40,020 nucleotides of DNA from Bacteroidota bacterium (GTDB taxonomy: Bacteria > Bacteroidota > Bacteroidia > Cytophagales > Cyclobacteriaceae): contig CANIVF010000036.1 of the NCBI GenBank assembly GCA_947470895.1, positions 1 through 40,020 of the forward strand, in the 5' to 3' direction. Position numbers and translations under genes: made by a program. The notes beneath the pieces were generated by a model, which was given only the letters and a program-made list of their open reading frames with translations, had not been told where the DNA came from and made no database searches. Numbering within the stretch: position 1 is the stretch's first letter; each line of letters opens with the position of its first letter. Below are positions 32,521 through 40,020 of this stretch, one piece after another.

Positions 32521-33783
32521 ATGAAAACACTAATCCGATCAGCTCAAATCCTTTCCTCACAATCTCCCTTTCATAAAAAGATTAAAAACGTGCTCATTCA
32601 AAACGGGCGCATTGAAGAAATCGGAGATAAAAATTACACGGCTGATAAAATCATCGAAGCTGAAGGCATGATTCTTTCACCGGGCTGGTTCGATCTGGGC
32701 TCGTGCGTGGGCGATCCAGGTCATGAAAATCGTGAAGATCTCTCTTCACTCGCAAAAGCTGCAGCAGCAGGTGGCTTCACGGAAGTAGCGGTGTTGCCCA
32801 ATACACATCCTACGGTGCAAACAAAAAATGAAGTAAGTTACATCACCGGAAATAATGATAGCCGATTGGTGCAGGTGCACGCGATGGCTGCCGTTACCAA
32901 AAACTGCAAAGGCGAAGAGCTCACCGAAATGATTGACTTGCATGAAGCGGGTGCCATTGCTTTCACCGATGGACTTAAACCCGTATGGCACACCGATATT
33001 TTTCTCAAGTCATTGCAATACCTTCAGAAGTTTGAGGGCTTGTTGATTGATCACCCTGAAGATACCTGGCTCAATCTATTTGGTCAGATGCACGAGGGCC
33101 CAAACAGCACGATGTTAGGATTGAAAGGAATGCCCCGCATTGCCGAAGAAGTAGCCGTGAGCCGAAACCTCAAGTTGCTGGATTATGCCGGAGGCCGATT
33201 ACATTTTTCAAAACTCTCTACCGCAAAAGCCATCGATCTCGTTCGCACGGCCAAGAAGAAAGGAATGAAGATCAGTTGTGACATCGCTTCGTATCAACCC
33301 CTTCTTAATGATGAAGTGCTTTCTGATTTTGATACTAACTATAAAGTAAATCCTCCATTGCGCGAAAAGTCTGATCAGGATGCGCTGATGAAAGGATTGA
33401 AAGATGGAACCATTGATGTGATCGTAAGCAACCACATTCCATTAGATGAAGAAAGCAAGTTTCTGGAATTTGATCTTGCCGATTTTGGAATGATCAACCT
33501 GCAGACGTTTGCTTCACACATCGCATCGCTAGGTAACTCTGTAGAGATGGAACTGCTGATTGAGAAAATTACCGATGCACCACGCAGGTTATTGAATCTT
33601 GAACCGGTTACGATCGACATTGGCCTGAAGGCTAACCTCACGCTGTTTGATCCAACCCGGGAGTGGACATTTTCATCCGACAATAATGCATCCAAATCCA
33701 AGAACTCGCCATGGTTGGGCAAAACCATGATCGGGAAAGCGGTAGCGGTGTTCAATAATTCAAAACAGACATTGGATGTTTAG
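32521..33783 (+). CDS. Dihydroorotase homologue lacking metal and catalytic residues
   Basis: A 420-residue amidohydrolase-fold protein closest to type I dihydroorotase, the third enzyme of pyrimidine synthesis. The family landmarks are present but altered. The first metal site D-x-H-x-H is Asp58-Leu-Gly60-Ser-Cys62, so both histidines are gone. The catalytic Asp of the T-D-H-A-P-H motif is Asn304 (SNHIPLD), and its last His is Leu308. His178 (IDHPED), His228 (LHFSKLSTA) and His305 remain. Other family blocks (GGFTEVAVLPNT, KVNPPLREKSDQ, GLKANLTLFDP) are intact, so the fold is kept. I infer a non-catalytic PyrC-like subunit, perhaps a partner of aspartate transcarbamoylase. It is often annotated simply as dihydroorotase. 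Confidence 0.9.
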   Translation: MKTLIRSAQILSSQSPFHKKIKNVLIQNGRIEEIGDKNYTADKIIEAEGMILSPGWFDLGSCVGDPGHENREDLSSLAKAAAAGGFTEVAVLPNTHPTVQTKNEVSYITGNNDSRLVQVHAMAAVTKNCKGEELTEMIDLHEAGAIAFTDGLKPVWHTDIFLKSLQYLQKFEGLLIDHPEDTWLNLFGQMHEGPNSTMLGLKGMPRIAEEVAVSRNLKLLDYAGGRLHFSKLSTAKAIDLVRTAKKKGMKISCDIASYQPLLNDEVLSDFDTNYKVNPPLREKSDQDALMKGLKDGTIDVIVSNHIPLDEESKFLEFDLADFGMINLQTFASHIASLGNSVEMELLIEKITDAPRRLLNLEPVTIDIGLKANLTLFDPTREWTFSSDNNASKSKNSPWLGKTMIGKAVAVFNNSKQTLDV

Positions 33784-34312
33784 TTCTGTTAAGCGTCTCA
33801 TGATTCTTTCGGTGCGCAACGGTTTGATTGCCGGTGTACTTGGTTTTTCGTTGCTGCTTGCATTGTATTATATAGGCAAGCATCCCTTTTTGTTTCCAAT
33901 TTATTTTGACTTCCGTCTCATCCTATTGTCAGTTTTTATTGTGATGACGTTAAAAGAATTTCGTGACGACCATCAGGAAGGCATCCTTTACTTTGGCCAG
34001 GCGATGATCAGCTCATTCGTATTCACTTTAATCTTTGCTACGGTTACCTCGTTGTTGATCTGGGCAATTTGTTTTTTCGTGCCTGAGTTTCTTACGGGTT
34101 ACATTGCTATGGCAACAGCACAATTAAAAACCATACAGCCTGCTATTATTGAACAATTAGGAAAAGAAGCCTACGAGCGTAATTTAAACCAGCTTCCTGC
34201 TACTAATGGCAGTGATTTGGCCGTAGATTACTTTGGCAAAACCTTTATCATCAGTTTTTTTATTAGCATCATAATATCAGTAATTTTAAGAAGACAACCT
34301 AAAACCAACTAA
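33776..34312 (+). CDS. DUF4199 membrane protein, first copy
   Basis: A 178-residue inner-membrane protein overlapping the end of the dihydroorotase gene by 8 nt. Four hydrophobic segments are visible (residues about 14-36, 42-59, 77-103 and 155-172). The family pattern includes MTLKEFRDDHQEGILYFGQAMISSF between helices II and III, and a soluble loop of about 45 residues between III and IV. DUF4199 is widespread in Bacteroidota and has no known function. It is co-transcribed with the next copy (2-nt gap). Confidence 0.88.
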   Translation: MFSSVKRLMILSVRNGLIAGVLGFSLLLALYYIGKHPFLFPIYFDFRLILLSVFIVMTLKEFRDDHQEGILYFGQAMISSFVFTLIFATVTSLLIWAICFFVPEFLTGYIAMATAQLKTIQPAIIEQLGKEAYERNLNQLPATNGSDLAVDYFGKTFIISFFISIIISVILRRQPKTN

Positions 34313-34314
34313 TT

Positions 34315-34866
34315 ATGGAAGAAAAAGAGACCCCCTCACTGTTTCAACATGCCCTTAAATGGGGATTGATTGTTGGAGCCATCAGTATTGCTTTGACGTG
34401 CGTTTCCTATGCCGTTGATTACTCTATGCTTGCCAACTGGAAATTTGGAATTTTTATTTTCGCCTTTCTCATTGGTTTAACAATCTATGCAGGCATCTAC
34501 TATAGAAATGAAACCGGTGGTTTCCTGGCTTATGGAAAAGCTTTTCAACATGGTTTTTTATTGATGGCCATTTCCGGATTAGTTTCTACTGCTTTTACGA
34601 TTTTATTATACACCGTTATCGACCCTGAACTTCCTGCAAAGCTGACAGAGGTAGCTTTAGAAAATGCTGCCGCCATGATGCAAAGCTTTGGAATGCCCGA
34701 AGATCAGATGGATAAAGCCATGGAAGATGCGCGTGCACGTACTGAAAACCAATTCTCCCTCAGCGGTCTCGCAATGGGCTACGGCATCGGATTGATCATT
34801 TACGCTGTTCTTTCTCTCATCACTTCTATCTTTGTAAGAAAGAATCCGCCAGACGAAATCGTTTAA
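34315..34866 (+). CDS. DUF4199 membrane protein, second copy
   Basis: A 183-residue paralogue with the same four-helix layout: helices near 13-31, 41-60, 76-98 and 150-172, with YYRNETGGFLAYGKAFQHGFLLM as the equivalent of the first copy's DUF4199 segment. The loop before helix IV is acidic and Met-rich (MQSFGMPEDQMDKAMEDARA). It begins 2 bp after the first copy and ends 7 bp before the glycosyltransferase. The pair may form a heteromer (inference). Confidence 0.88.
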   Translation: MEEKETPSLFQHALKWGLIVGAISIALTCVSYAVDYSMLANWKFGIFIFAFLIGLTIYAGIYYRNETGGFLAYGKAFQHGFLLMAISGLVSTAFTILLYTVIDPELPAKLTEVALENAAAMMQSFGMPEDQMDKAMEDARARTENQFSLSGLAMGYGIGLIIYAVLSLITSIFVRKNPPDEIV

Positions 34867-34873
34867 TTTCTTG

Positions 34874-35863
34874 ATGAATATTTCCGTGATCATCCCTGCC
34901 AAAGACGAGCAGGAATCTATACCAGAACTCAGCCTGTGGATAAGCCGTGTGATGCAAGATCACGACTTTTCCTACGAGGTGATCTATATTGATGACGGCA
35001 GCACCGATCAAACCTGGGATGAGATTCAGAAAATGAATCTCATCAATCCCACCTTTAAGGGCATTAAGTTCAATCGCAATTTTGGTAAATCAGCCGCGCT
35101 GCACACCGGTTTTAAAATGGCGCAAGGTGAAGTGGTGATTACCATGGATGCCGACTTACAAGACAGCCCCGATGAAATACCCGACCTTTACCGGTTGATC
35201 AAACAAGAAGGATATCAATTGGTGAGCGGCTGGAAAAAGAAACGGCACGATCCGATTTCTAAAACGTTGCCTTCTAAATTTTTCAATTACGTGACGCGCA
35301 AAATATCAGGCATACACCTGCATGATTTCAATTGCGGGTTGAAGGCCTATCATTATCAGGTGATCAAAAACATTTCTGTCTATGGCGAAATGCACCGCTA
35401 TATACCGGTGATGGCCAAGTGGGCAGGCTTCACAAAAATCACCGAGAAGGTGGTGGAGCATCGCGAGCGAAAATATGGTGTTAGTAAATTTGGATGGGAA
35501 CGCTTTGTGCGCGGCTTTTTGGATTTACTATCCATCACGTTCATCGGAAGATTTGCCCAGCGCCCCATGCACTTCTTTGGCACATGGGGAATACTTTCTT
35601 TTTTGTTTGGCTTCGGGCTTACCATCAAAATCCTGTACGACAAAATTGATTCGGTATTCATTTCCAAAATTCCATTGAAGCGTGTAGTAACTGAGCAACC
35701 TATATTCTATCTCGCCCTGGTAGCGGTAGTGATTGGTATCCAATTATTTCTCACCGGCTTCATTGCCGAATTATTAGCACGCCAATCCGTTTCCAAAAAG
35801 AAATACCTGGTGATTGATCAGGTAGGTCTTAAAGAAGCTGAAAGAGTAAAGCAAAAAGCCTAG
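34874..35863 (+). CDS. GT2 glycosyltransferase, DPM/ArnC-like
   Basis: A 329-residue polyprenyl-phosphate-type glycosyltransferase from ATG 34874 (MNISVIIPAKDEQES); the TTG just before it is not needed. The catalytic GT-A domain shows IDDGSTDQTW, the metal-binding DADLQD, and FNCGLKAYH. A basic HRERKYGVSKFGWERFVRGFLDL motif precedes two C-terminal membrane helices (residues about 240-260 and 277-300), as in the GtrB/ArnC family. It should transfer a sugar from a nucleotide donor to undecaprenyl phosphate. It is the last gene of the block. The same-strand spacing to the DUF4199 pair (7 bp) indicates one transcript. Confidence 0.94.
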   Translation: MNISVIIPAKDEQESIPELSLWISRVMQDHDFSYEVIYIDDGSTDQTWDEIQKMNLINPTFKGIKFNRNFGKSAALHTGFKMAQGEVVITMDADLQDSPDEIPDLYRLIKQEGYQLVSGWKKKRHDPISKTLPSKFFNYVTRKISGIHLHDFNCGLKAYHYQVIKNISVYGEMHRYIPVMAKWAGFTKITEKVVEHRERKYGVSKFGWERFVRGFLDLLSITFIGRFAQRPMHFFGTWGILSFLFGFGLTIKILYDKIDSVFISKIPLKRVVTEQPIFYLALVAVVIGIQLFLTGFIAELLARQSVSKKKYLVIDQVGLKEAERVKQKA

Positions 35864-35921
35864 CGCAGGCTCCTATTACTTTATGCTTTTAGCTTTCCTC
35901 CTTTAGGAACTTATTTTCCCT

Positions 35922-35929
35922 TACCTTTG
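35922..35929 (+). promoter_or_regulatory. -7 promoter element TACCTTTG upstream of ssrA
   Basis: This is an exact TAnnTTTG match, 80 nt before the mature tmRNA 5' end, implying a processed 5' leader. The weak TTTAGG about 20 bp upstream could serve as -33. Confidence 0.5.
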
Positions 35930-36009
35930 TCTTCTAATTGGTTCGTTCTTTGAATACAAACATCACACGTATATTCGAAATTTTGAACATTGAATTTCAA
36001 ATTAATTCC

Positions 36010-36404
36010 GGGGCTGACCGGTATTGACAGGATGCGTGGGGGTGTATGCCAGCATGCAGGCTCATGGGATGAGAGCCTTAATAGATAGTCCTACAATTAT
36101 AAGTGGCGAAAATACTTACGCCATGGCTGCTTAATCTGACCTAAGGTTAGATTTGCTTATTCACTGATAAGATCGGTGGAAGCCATCATTGCCCGGTGCT
36201 CTGTTTAGCGGTGCCGGAACCGCAGTGTCGAAAGCATAAACTGGGCCCCGCTGTTGTTGCGCAGCGATGTCGAGATACAGTAACTAAGGAATTGTTTAGG
36301 CTGTTGCCTGCCTTGCCGTTCCCGACAATCAAAGTCAACTAAGCATGTAGAACGTACACGTTCATCTTCTCTGGACCAGGGTTCGATTCCCTGCAGCTCC
36401 ACCA
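36010..36404 (+). ncRNA. ssrA: Transfer-messenger RNA
   Basis: A complete tmRNA of about 395 nt that rescues stalled ribosomes. The 5' end GGGGCTGACCGG and the 3' end GGTTCGATTCCCTGCAGCTCCACCA form the tRNA-like domain. The acceptor stem pairs GGGGCTG with CAGCTCC (one G-U), and the 3' segment supplies the T arm and an encoded CCA. The tag frame runs from GGC at 36105 to TAA at 36132-36134 and encodes GENTYAMAA; a Ser codon precedes it in frame. The tag resembles Bacteroidota tags, with the Ala-Ala end that directs proteolysis. Pseudoknot-forming GC-rich segments follow the tag. The 3' end is the likely attachment site for the integrase gene downstream. Confidence 0.97.
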
Positions 36405-36479
36405 CAGACTATAAACGACAATTTCCGTTGTCGATTTCTTAGTCCGTTGCCGATCGAAAAATGTTGGCATTCGTGCATT

Positions 36480-36520
36480 AATCCCACTATTTCAGAAATG
36501 AGGTCGTGGGATTTTTTTTT
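36480..36520 (+). terminator. Intrinsic terminator downstream of ssrA
   Basis: AATCCCAC (36480-36487) pairs with GTGGGATT (36506-36513) around an 18-nt loop, followed by a run of T to 36520. A smaller hairpin (CGACAA 36416-36421 with TTGTCG 36428-36433) lies closer to the CCA end and may help 3' processing. Confidence 0.75.
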
Positions 36521-36554
36521 GTAGTGCTTCTCGATTAGGGTAAAAAGGCTAAAA

Positions 36555-36621
36555 AATTAGTACCCTTTTTGAGCACCTGCCATCTCCCAACACCTCTTAG
36601 GGTACAGAAAGGGTACTAATT
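36555..36621. repeat. Perfect 14-bp inverted repeat upstream of the integrase
   Basis: AATTAGTACCCTTT (36555-36568) and AAAGGGTACTAATT (36608-36621) are exact inverse complements with a 39-nt spacer. TTAGGGTA also occurs at 36535 and 36598 as a direct repeat. They lie between the ssrA terminator and the integrase ATG, the place for arm-type integrase or excisionase sites, or for an autoregulatory operator. Confidence 0.8.
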
Positions 36622-36665
36622 GACCGTGAGACATTGAATCACAGGCACTTAACTCCATTCTGAAA

Positions 36666-37916
36666 ATGCGAAATAACGTAAAGATTACTTTCCAGCTTTT
36701 TACCTCTAAGACTAATTCATTAAAGCAAAATCCCCTCTACATGAAGTTGTATTTCAACAACAAGGGAGTCAGGATTTCAACTGGTCACTATATACATGCT
36801 CGTGAGTGGGATAAGAAAAAAAGAAGATTAAAAGGAAACAATGACGAAGTTATTGCGATCAACGAAAGCCTCAATTCTCTCAGAGCACAGGTAATCATGA
36901 CGGTCAACAAGTTGGTATTGGATGGAGTCCCTTTTAATGTTCACACCATCAAAGATCGATTGAGTGGAAAAGAGTACAAGAATATTACCCTCATACAGGC
37001 ATGTGATATTTATCTCCAAATGATGAAGGGGCTTCCTTTGGAATATGCTAAACCCACATTGATAAAATACACAAATACAAAACTTCGTTTATCGGAATTC
37101 ATGAAATCCAAATACAGCAGGGTAGACCTATTTCTGTATGAACTCAATGTGGATTTTATCAGGGATTTTGAACTCTTCCTAAAGCAGAAGTTCACCAACT
37201 CCCAAACTACCTGTTATAAGCATTATCAACGGTTTACCCGAATGATCAGGTATGCCATGCAGAAAGGATACCTTCAAAAATATCCCTTTGATGACTATAA
37301 GATACGCTTGCCTAAAAAGGAAGTCCAATTCCTTACCATTGAAGAAATCAATAAAATTGAGAACCATCATTTTGATATTGAAAGACTTGAGATAGTGAAA
37401 GACCTTTTCATTTTCTCCTGCTACTCTGGTCTTGCCTTTATGGAAGTGTCTAATCTCACGGAAGACAATTTATACATAGGCAATGATGGTGAGGTATGGT
37501 TAAAGATGGTTAGACAGAAAACGAAGAAAGAGTTTAAAGTTCCTCTTCTTCCAAAGGCGTTGAAAATCATTGAAAAGTATAGGGATCACCCTTTGTCTGT
37601 ACGGAGAAGGAAGTTATTACCTATACCATCCAATCAAAGATTCAATGGCTACATTCAAGAGATAGGAGAAATTTGCGGGATAAAGAAAAAGTTACACCAT
37701 CACTTAGCTAGAAAAAGTTTCTCCGTATCGATCGCTCTCGCCAATAATGTTCCAATTGAATCCTTATCAAGAATGCTTGGACATGCATCAGTAGCCGTAA
37801 CGCTACAAGCCTATGCCAGCATCACGGATGAAAAGATCAGTGAGGATTTCAGAGACCTTCGAAAGCGTTTGGTAATTCGGAATAGGGTAATGAAGGCGAA
37901 GAAAAAGAAGGAATGA
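36666..37916 (+). CDS. Tyrosine recombinase (Bacteroidota phage/CTn-type integrase)
   Basis: A 416-residue site-specific recombinase. The N-terminal arm-binding region is at about 1-90 (LYMKLYFNNKGVRISTGHYI), the SAM-like core-binding domain about 110-210, and the catalytic domain about 225-400. The catalytic residues found are the Lys region VRQKTKKEFKVPL, the H-x-x-R box HLARKSF, LGHAS, and the nucleophile Tyr in LQAYASI. The position of the first catalytic Arg is Ala257 (CYSGLAFMEVSNL), as in a subgroup of Bacteroidota integrases related to IntDOT that lack ArgI. It lies 261 bp beyond the tmRNA CCA end and reads away from it, implying integration at ssrA. Activity cannot be judged. Confidence 0.93.
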   Translation: MRNNVKITFQLFTSKTNSLKQNPLYMKLYFNNKGVRISTGHYIHAREWDKKKRRLKGNNDEVIAINESLNSLRAQVIMTVNKLVLDGVPFNVHTIKDRLSGKEYKNITLIQACDIYLQMMKGLPLEYAKPTLIKYTNTKLRLSEFMKSKYSRVDLFLYELNVDFIRDFELFLKQKFTNSQTTCYKHYQRFTRMIRYAMQKGYLQKYPFDDYKIRLPKKEVQFLTIEEINKIENHHFDIERLEIVKDLFIFSCYSGLAFMEVSNLTEDNLYIGNDGEVWLKMVRQKTKKEFKVPLLPKALKIIEKYRDHPLSVRRRKLLPIPSNQRFNGYIQEIGEICGIKKKLHHHLARKSFSVSIALANNVPIESLSRMLGHASVAVTLQAYASITDEKISEDFRDLRKRLVIRNRVMKAKKKKE

Positions 37917-38007
37917 TTTAGGAGGTTTTAAACTTCCTTAAAGCATTTTCCCAATTGGGTTTCACGTGTGACCCATCTTGCCAAGGTGCGTAACAGTTTT
38001 CAATTGA

Positions 38008-39161
38008 CAAATCAGAATCCACAATTCCATTGATGACAAGTTCCTTATTGAGCAGGGTAACTATGTAATATCACCTTCTTTTGATGATGTCGGTGCCTTT
38101 TATCAAGGCATTGCAGTGGTGAGAAAAGGGAAAAAGACTGGAGTAATCAATACCACAGGAGAATTTATCATCAACCCGATTTATGATGATGCTGATTTCT
38201 ATGCTCCAGAGGGTATGGTAAGTGTAAAGAAAGATAGGAAATGGGGTGTAATTGATCGATCTGGTAAGATTATTATTCCACTTGGCCATGAGTACATATC
38301 GGTATTTATAAACGGGTATGTGGTTACAGGAAAACACGTGACCAATAAAGGATATAGCGGGATACTATGTCCTACCGTTTTAAATGAAAAGAATGAAGTA
38401 ATTTTTACCGTGGGCCAGCAGACGGCATCAGATATCGAAAACGGTTTCCAGCATGATTACACCCAATTGTTTCTTCCCGGATATGCCAACAAAAAGAATA
38501 ACGCATATTCCACGGGCTGGCCTATGGTGCGTGAAGGCATTTTGGTGCTTAAGGAAGCGCTTGAAGGTGGCGTTGAATACGCTAATTTCAGAGCGGTCGA
38601 TGTGCGAACGGGAAAAGCATTCACATTTAATTATGGATTAAAACCTACTGATGATTCTTTTGCTTTTCGCGAAGGCACGATGGCTATGGAAATTCCAGCC
38701 GACAGGCGTGAGGATAATAGCGACACCAGAATGGGATTTTATGATACTGCCAATGTTACTACTGAAAATATGGGGTATCCCATATTCGACACAAAAGATC
38801 AAAGAGTGCGTCCGTTCTTCAATGGAGTAGCTGCATAGAGAAGGACGGCCGGTGGATGTTTATCAACCGTGACTCAACGGTGGCAGGCGATACTCAACTA
38901 TCCACAAAAGAATATCGGGCCAGTCCTCCAATGTATTTTAACGGGCTGATTGCTTTTTGGAAGAATGGCAAAGTTGGTTTTGTTGATATTACCGGCAAAG
39001 AAGTGATCCCATTCACGCTTGAGGAGTATCACCCTTTTGAGTATGATGTTACACCTGCAAAACAAAATGGGCTTTTTGGACTTATCCGAAAAGATGGCAC
39101 GTGGTCGGTGGCACCCAAGTTCGAGTACCTGGAAATATCTGTTTGCCCTTGCTTCCATTAG
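38008..39161 (+). pseudogene. Decayed WG-repeat protein gene
   Basis: WG-repeat-like units are visible: FDDVGAFYQGIAVVRKG, KWGVIDRSGKIIIP, GKVGFVDITGKEVIPF and GLFGLIRKDGTWSVAPKFEY. The frame opens after a TGA at 38005-38007 with coding-like sequence but no ATG (GTG at 38116 is the first plausible start), so the 5' part appears lost. A one-base deletion near 38832 causes a stop at 38836-38838. Restoring one T there continues FFNGVA into CIEKDGRWMFINRD in the next frame, which runs to 39161. The end ISVCPCFH is not repeat-like, suggesting further damage. Intact relatives are repeat proteins, sometimes exported. It lies just after the integrase, in the element. Confidence 0.7.
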
Positions 39162-39212
39162 TCTTTGAACAATGGAGAATAATATTTAAGTGGGACAAGG
39201 GGAACGTCTCCG

Positions 39213-39626
39213 ATGTCAATACAAATCCCCAATATGCAAGCAGATATAGAAAAAGATAAACGCATGGCCATAGCCACACTGAAGTACGGGGTAACTGCCG
39301 CCTGTGCCGATAGCATCACCGAGGTACTGATCAACCTGGAGGATGGCACGTGCGATTATGCGGAGTTGATTCCGATTCTGGAAGAGATTGAACGGGAAGA
39401 CTGGTTCTGTTATTTTGATGATAATGGTTCTGGTGGCATGCCGCATCCCGACCCGGGTCGCAACACCAGCTTCCGGTGGTGGGCACGCAAGGCGATTGAT
39501 AATATTCGGGAGAACAGCCAGTTTGAATCCACCAGTGTGATTCACCGGGCATTGAAAAGTAATAACACGCACATGATCGAATCCACGTTGGAGTATCTGA
39601 AATCACAATTGCTGATCATTCGCTGA
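39213..39626 (+). CDS. Hypothetical protein on the integrated element
   Basis: A 137-residue acidic soluble protein that I do not recognise. It is mostly helical in composition (QADIEKDKRMAIATLKYGVT; DYAELIPILEEIERED), with a central Trp/Phe- and Gly-rich segment (DWFCYFDDNGSGGMPHPDPG). There is no signal peptide, membrane helix or known catalytic motif. The ATG at 39213 is the first; Met8 and Met18 are alternatives. It lies between the decayed WG gene and an IS66-like end, so it could be an intact cargo gene or a remnant. Confidence 0.55.
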   Translation: MSIQIPNMQADIEKDKRMAIATLKYGVTAACADSITEVLINLEDGTCDYAELIPILEEIEREDWFCYFDDNGSGGMPHPDPGRNTSFRWWARKAIDNIRENSQFESTSVIHRALKSNNTHMIESTLEYLKSQLLIIR

Positions 39627-39871
39627 TTCTTATCTTAGAAAAGATCGCCCGAAAAAATGTGTATAAAAGTTATTCGTACTTCTCCGGTTTCCAAACAGAA
39701 TGCGAATTGAGAGAACTCGCCCAGGCGGTCATTAAAATCATTGTTCATCACTCACCCTCCAGGGATAACATGGACAAACCTTCTTCCTCCCCAGATACAT
39801 CTGCCGGGATGTGATCCCTGCAACACACACATGTTGATCGAAAAAAAAAATTGACACCTGACTGGTCAGCG
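39627..39871. other. Non-coding interval before the IS66-like element
   Basis: I see no supported gene, RNA or repeat in this interval. It includes a poly-A run (about 39841-39850). A short open frame from ATG 39770 reaches only 15 codons. It looks like decayed island sequence. Confidence 0.5.
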
Positions 39872-40020
39872 GTAAGGATCCGCTAAAGTACATCTTTCAA
39901 TGATTCCAGCACGGCTATAGTTTTGAGAAAAAGATCAGACTATGGAATCATCAGACAAGACCTTGGAGCAGTTAATGTTTTCATTAATTGAGATTTGGAA
40001 ATCAAGTGGTAAAACCCAAA
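39872..40020 (+). mobile_element. Left end of an IS66-family element, truncated by the window edge
   Basis: A candidate inverted-repeat end starts with GTAAGGATCCGC at 39872; IS66 family ends begin with GTAA. Seventy bp downstream an open frame starts whose protein resembles the IS66 TnpA accessory ORF. The other end, target duplication and transposase lie outside the window, so the call rests on these two clues. Confidence 0.5.
39942..40020 (+). CDS. Partial IS66-type accessory ORF (TnpA-like)
   Basis: The first 26 codons (MESSDKTLEQLMFSLIEIWK, then SSGKTQ) run off the right edge. The pattern MFSLIE-x-W-x-x-SG-x-x-Q is characteristic of the small TnpA-type protein that opens IS66 elements in Bacteroidota, where SQKxFC usually follows. 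The gene is incomplete and its state beyond the edge is unknown. Confidence 0.55.
   Translation, partial: MESSDKTLEQLMFSLIEIWKSSGKTQ

Noticed and set aside
36405-40020. Second copy of the tmRNA 3' end as the right attachment site
   Set aside because: I found no repeat of the final tmRNA segment in the rest of the window; the element must end beyond the edge or be eroded.
1-40020. CRISPR array, tRNA or rRNA genes
   Set aside because: No regularly spaced direct repeats of CRISPR type and no tRNA cloverleaf apart from the tmRNA ends were seen by eye; a covariance-model scan was not possible here.

Overview
The window looks like chromosome of a Bacteroidota bacterium, probably of the order Cytophagales. 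Several upstream regions carry the Bacteroidota -7 element TAnnTTTG. Lineage-typical families occur (DUF4252, DUF4199, BatA-type proteins), and the tmRNA encodes a GENTYAMAA tag. The lineage is inferred from gene content, not from a marker phylogeny.

Layout. Positions 1-3260 are accessory: a possible gene start leaving the left edge, a shrunken group II intron remnant (241-497), a cytosolic histidine kinase with a 63-residue coiled-coil super-repeat, an AT-rich membrane-protein gene bracketed by a 9-bp inverted repeat, and a small gene broken by one in-frame stop. Positions 3262-11340 hold single-gene housekeeping and secreted functions: M28/PSMA-like peptidase, APC permease, fasciclin lipoprotein, Asp-box exoprotein, DsbA-like protein and S-adenosylhomocysteinase. 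Positions 11336-12110 hold a gene fragment and two tandem small HTH-like genes. Positions 12195-19261 hold a phosphopantetheinyl transferase/redoxin pair, a WD40 protein, DivIVA with FolB, a divergent A-type Fe-S protein and DUF7935-like gene, an NAD(P)-binding protein with Dtd, and a four-helix channel protein resembling pentameric ligand-gated ion channels.

Positions 19291-30460 hold an OmpA/PD40 protein, a DUF2007-like zinc-ribbon protein, an ECF sigma/anti-sigma pair followed by three tandem DUF4252 exported proteins and an ABC exporter, a DUF1080 protein, a cation transporter with a GNAT acetyltransferase, an Hsp20-like protein, an SDR with a zinc-ribbon protein, and a short SSB. Positions 30537-35863 form a collinear block: BatA-like, a dihydroorotase homologue without its metal and catalytic residues, two DUF4199 proteins and a GT2 glycosyltransferase.

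From 36010 the window holds ssrA (tmRNA). A tyrosine recombinase follows 261 bp beyond its CCA end, then a decayed WG-repeat gene, an unknown ORF and the left end of an IS66-like element. This fits an integrated and eroding element that uses ssrA as attachment site and extends past the right edge.

The items most worth follow-up are the ligand-gated channel homologue, the sigma/anti-sigma/three-DUF4252 module, the dihydroorotase pseudoenzyme, the group II intron remnant, the tandem small HTH genes and the ssrA island with its 14-bp inverted repeat. I did not find a complete defence system, CRISPR array or other obviously new multi-gene system.
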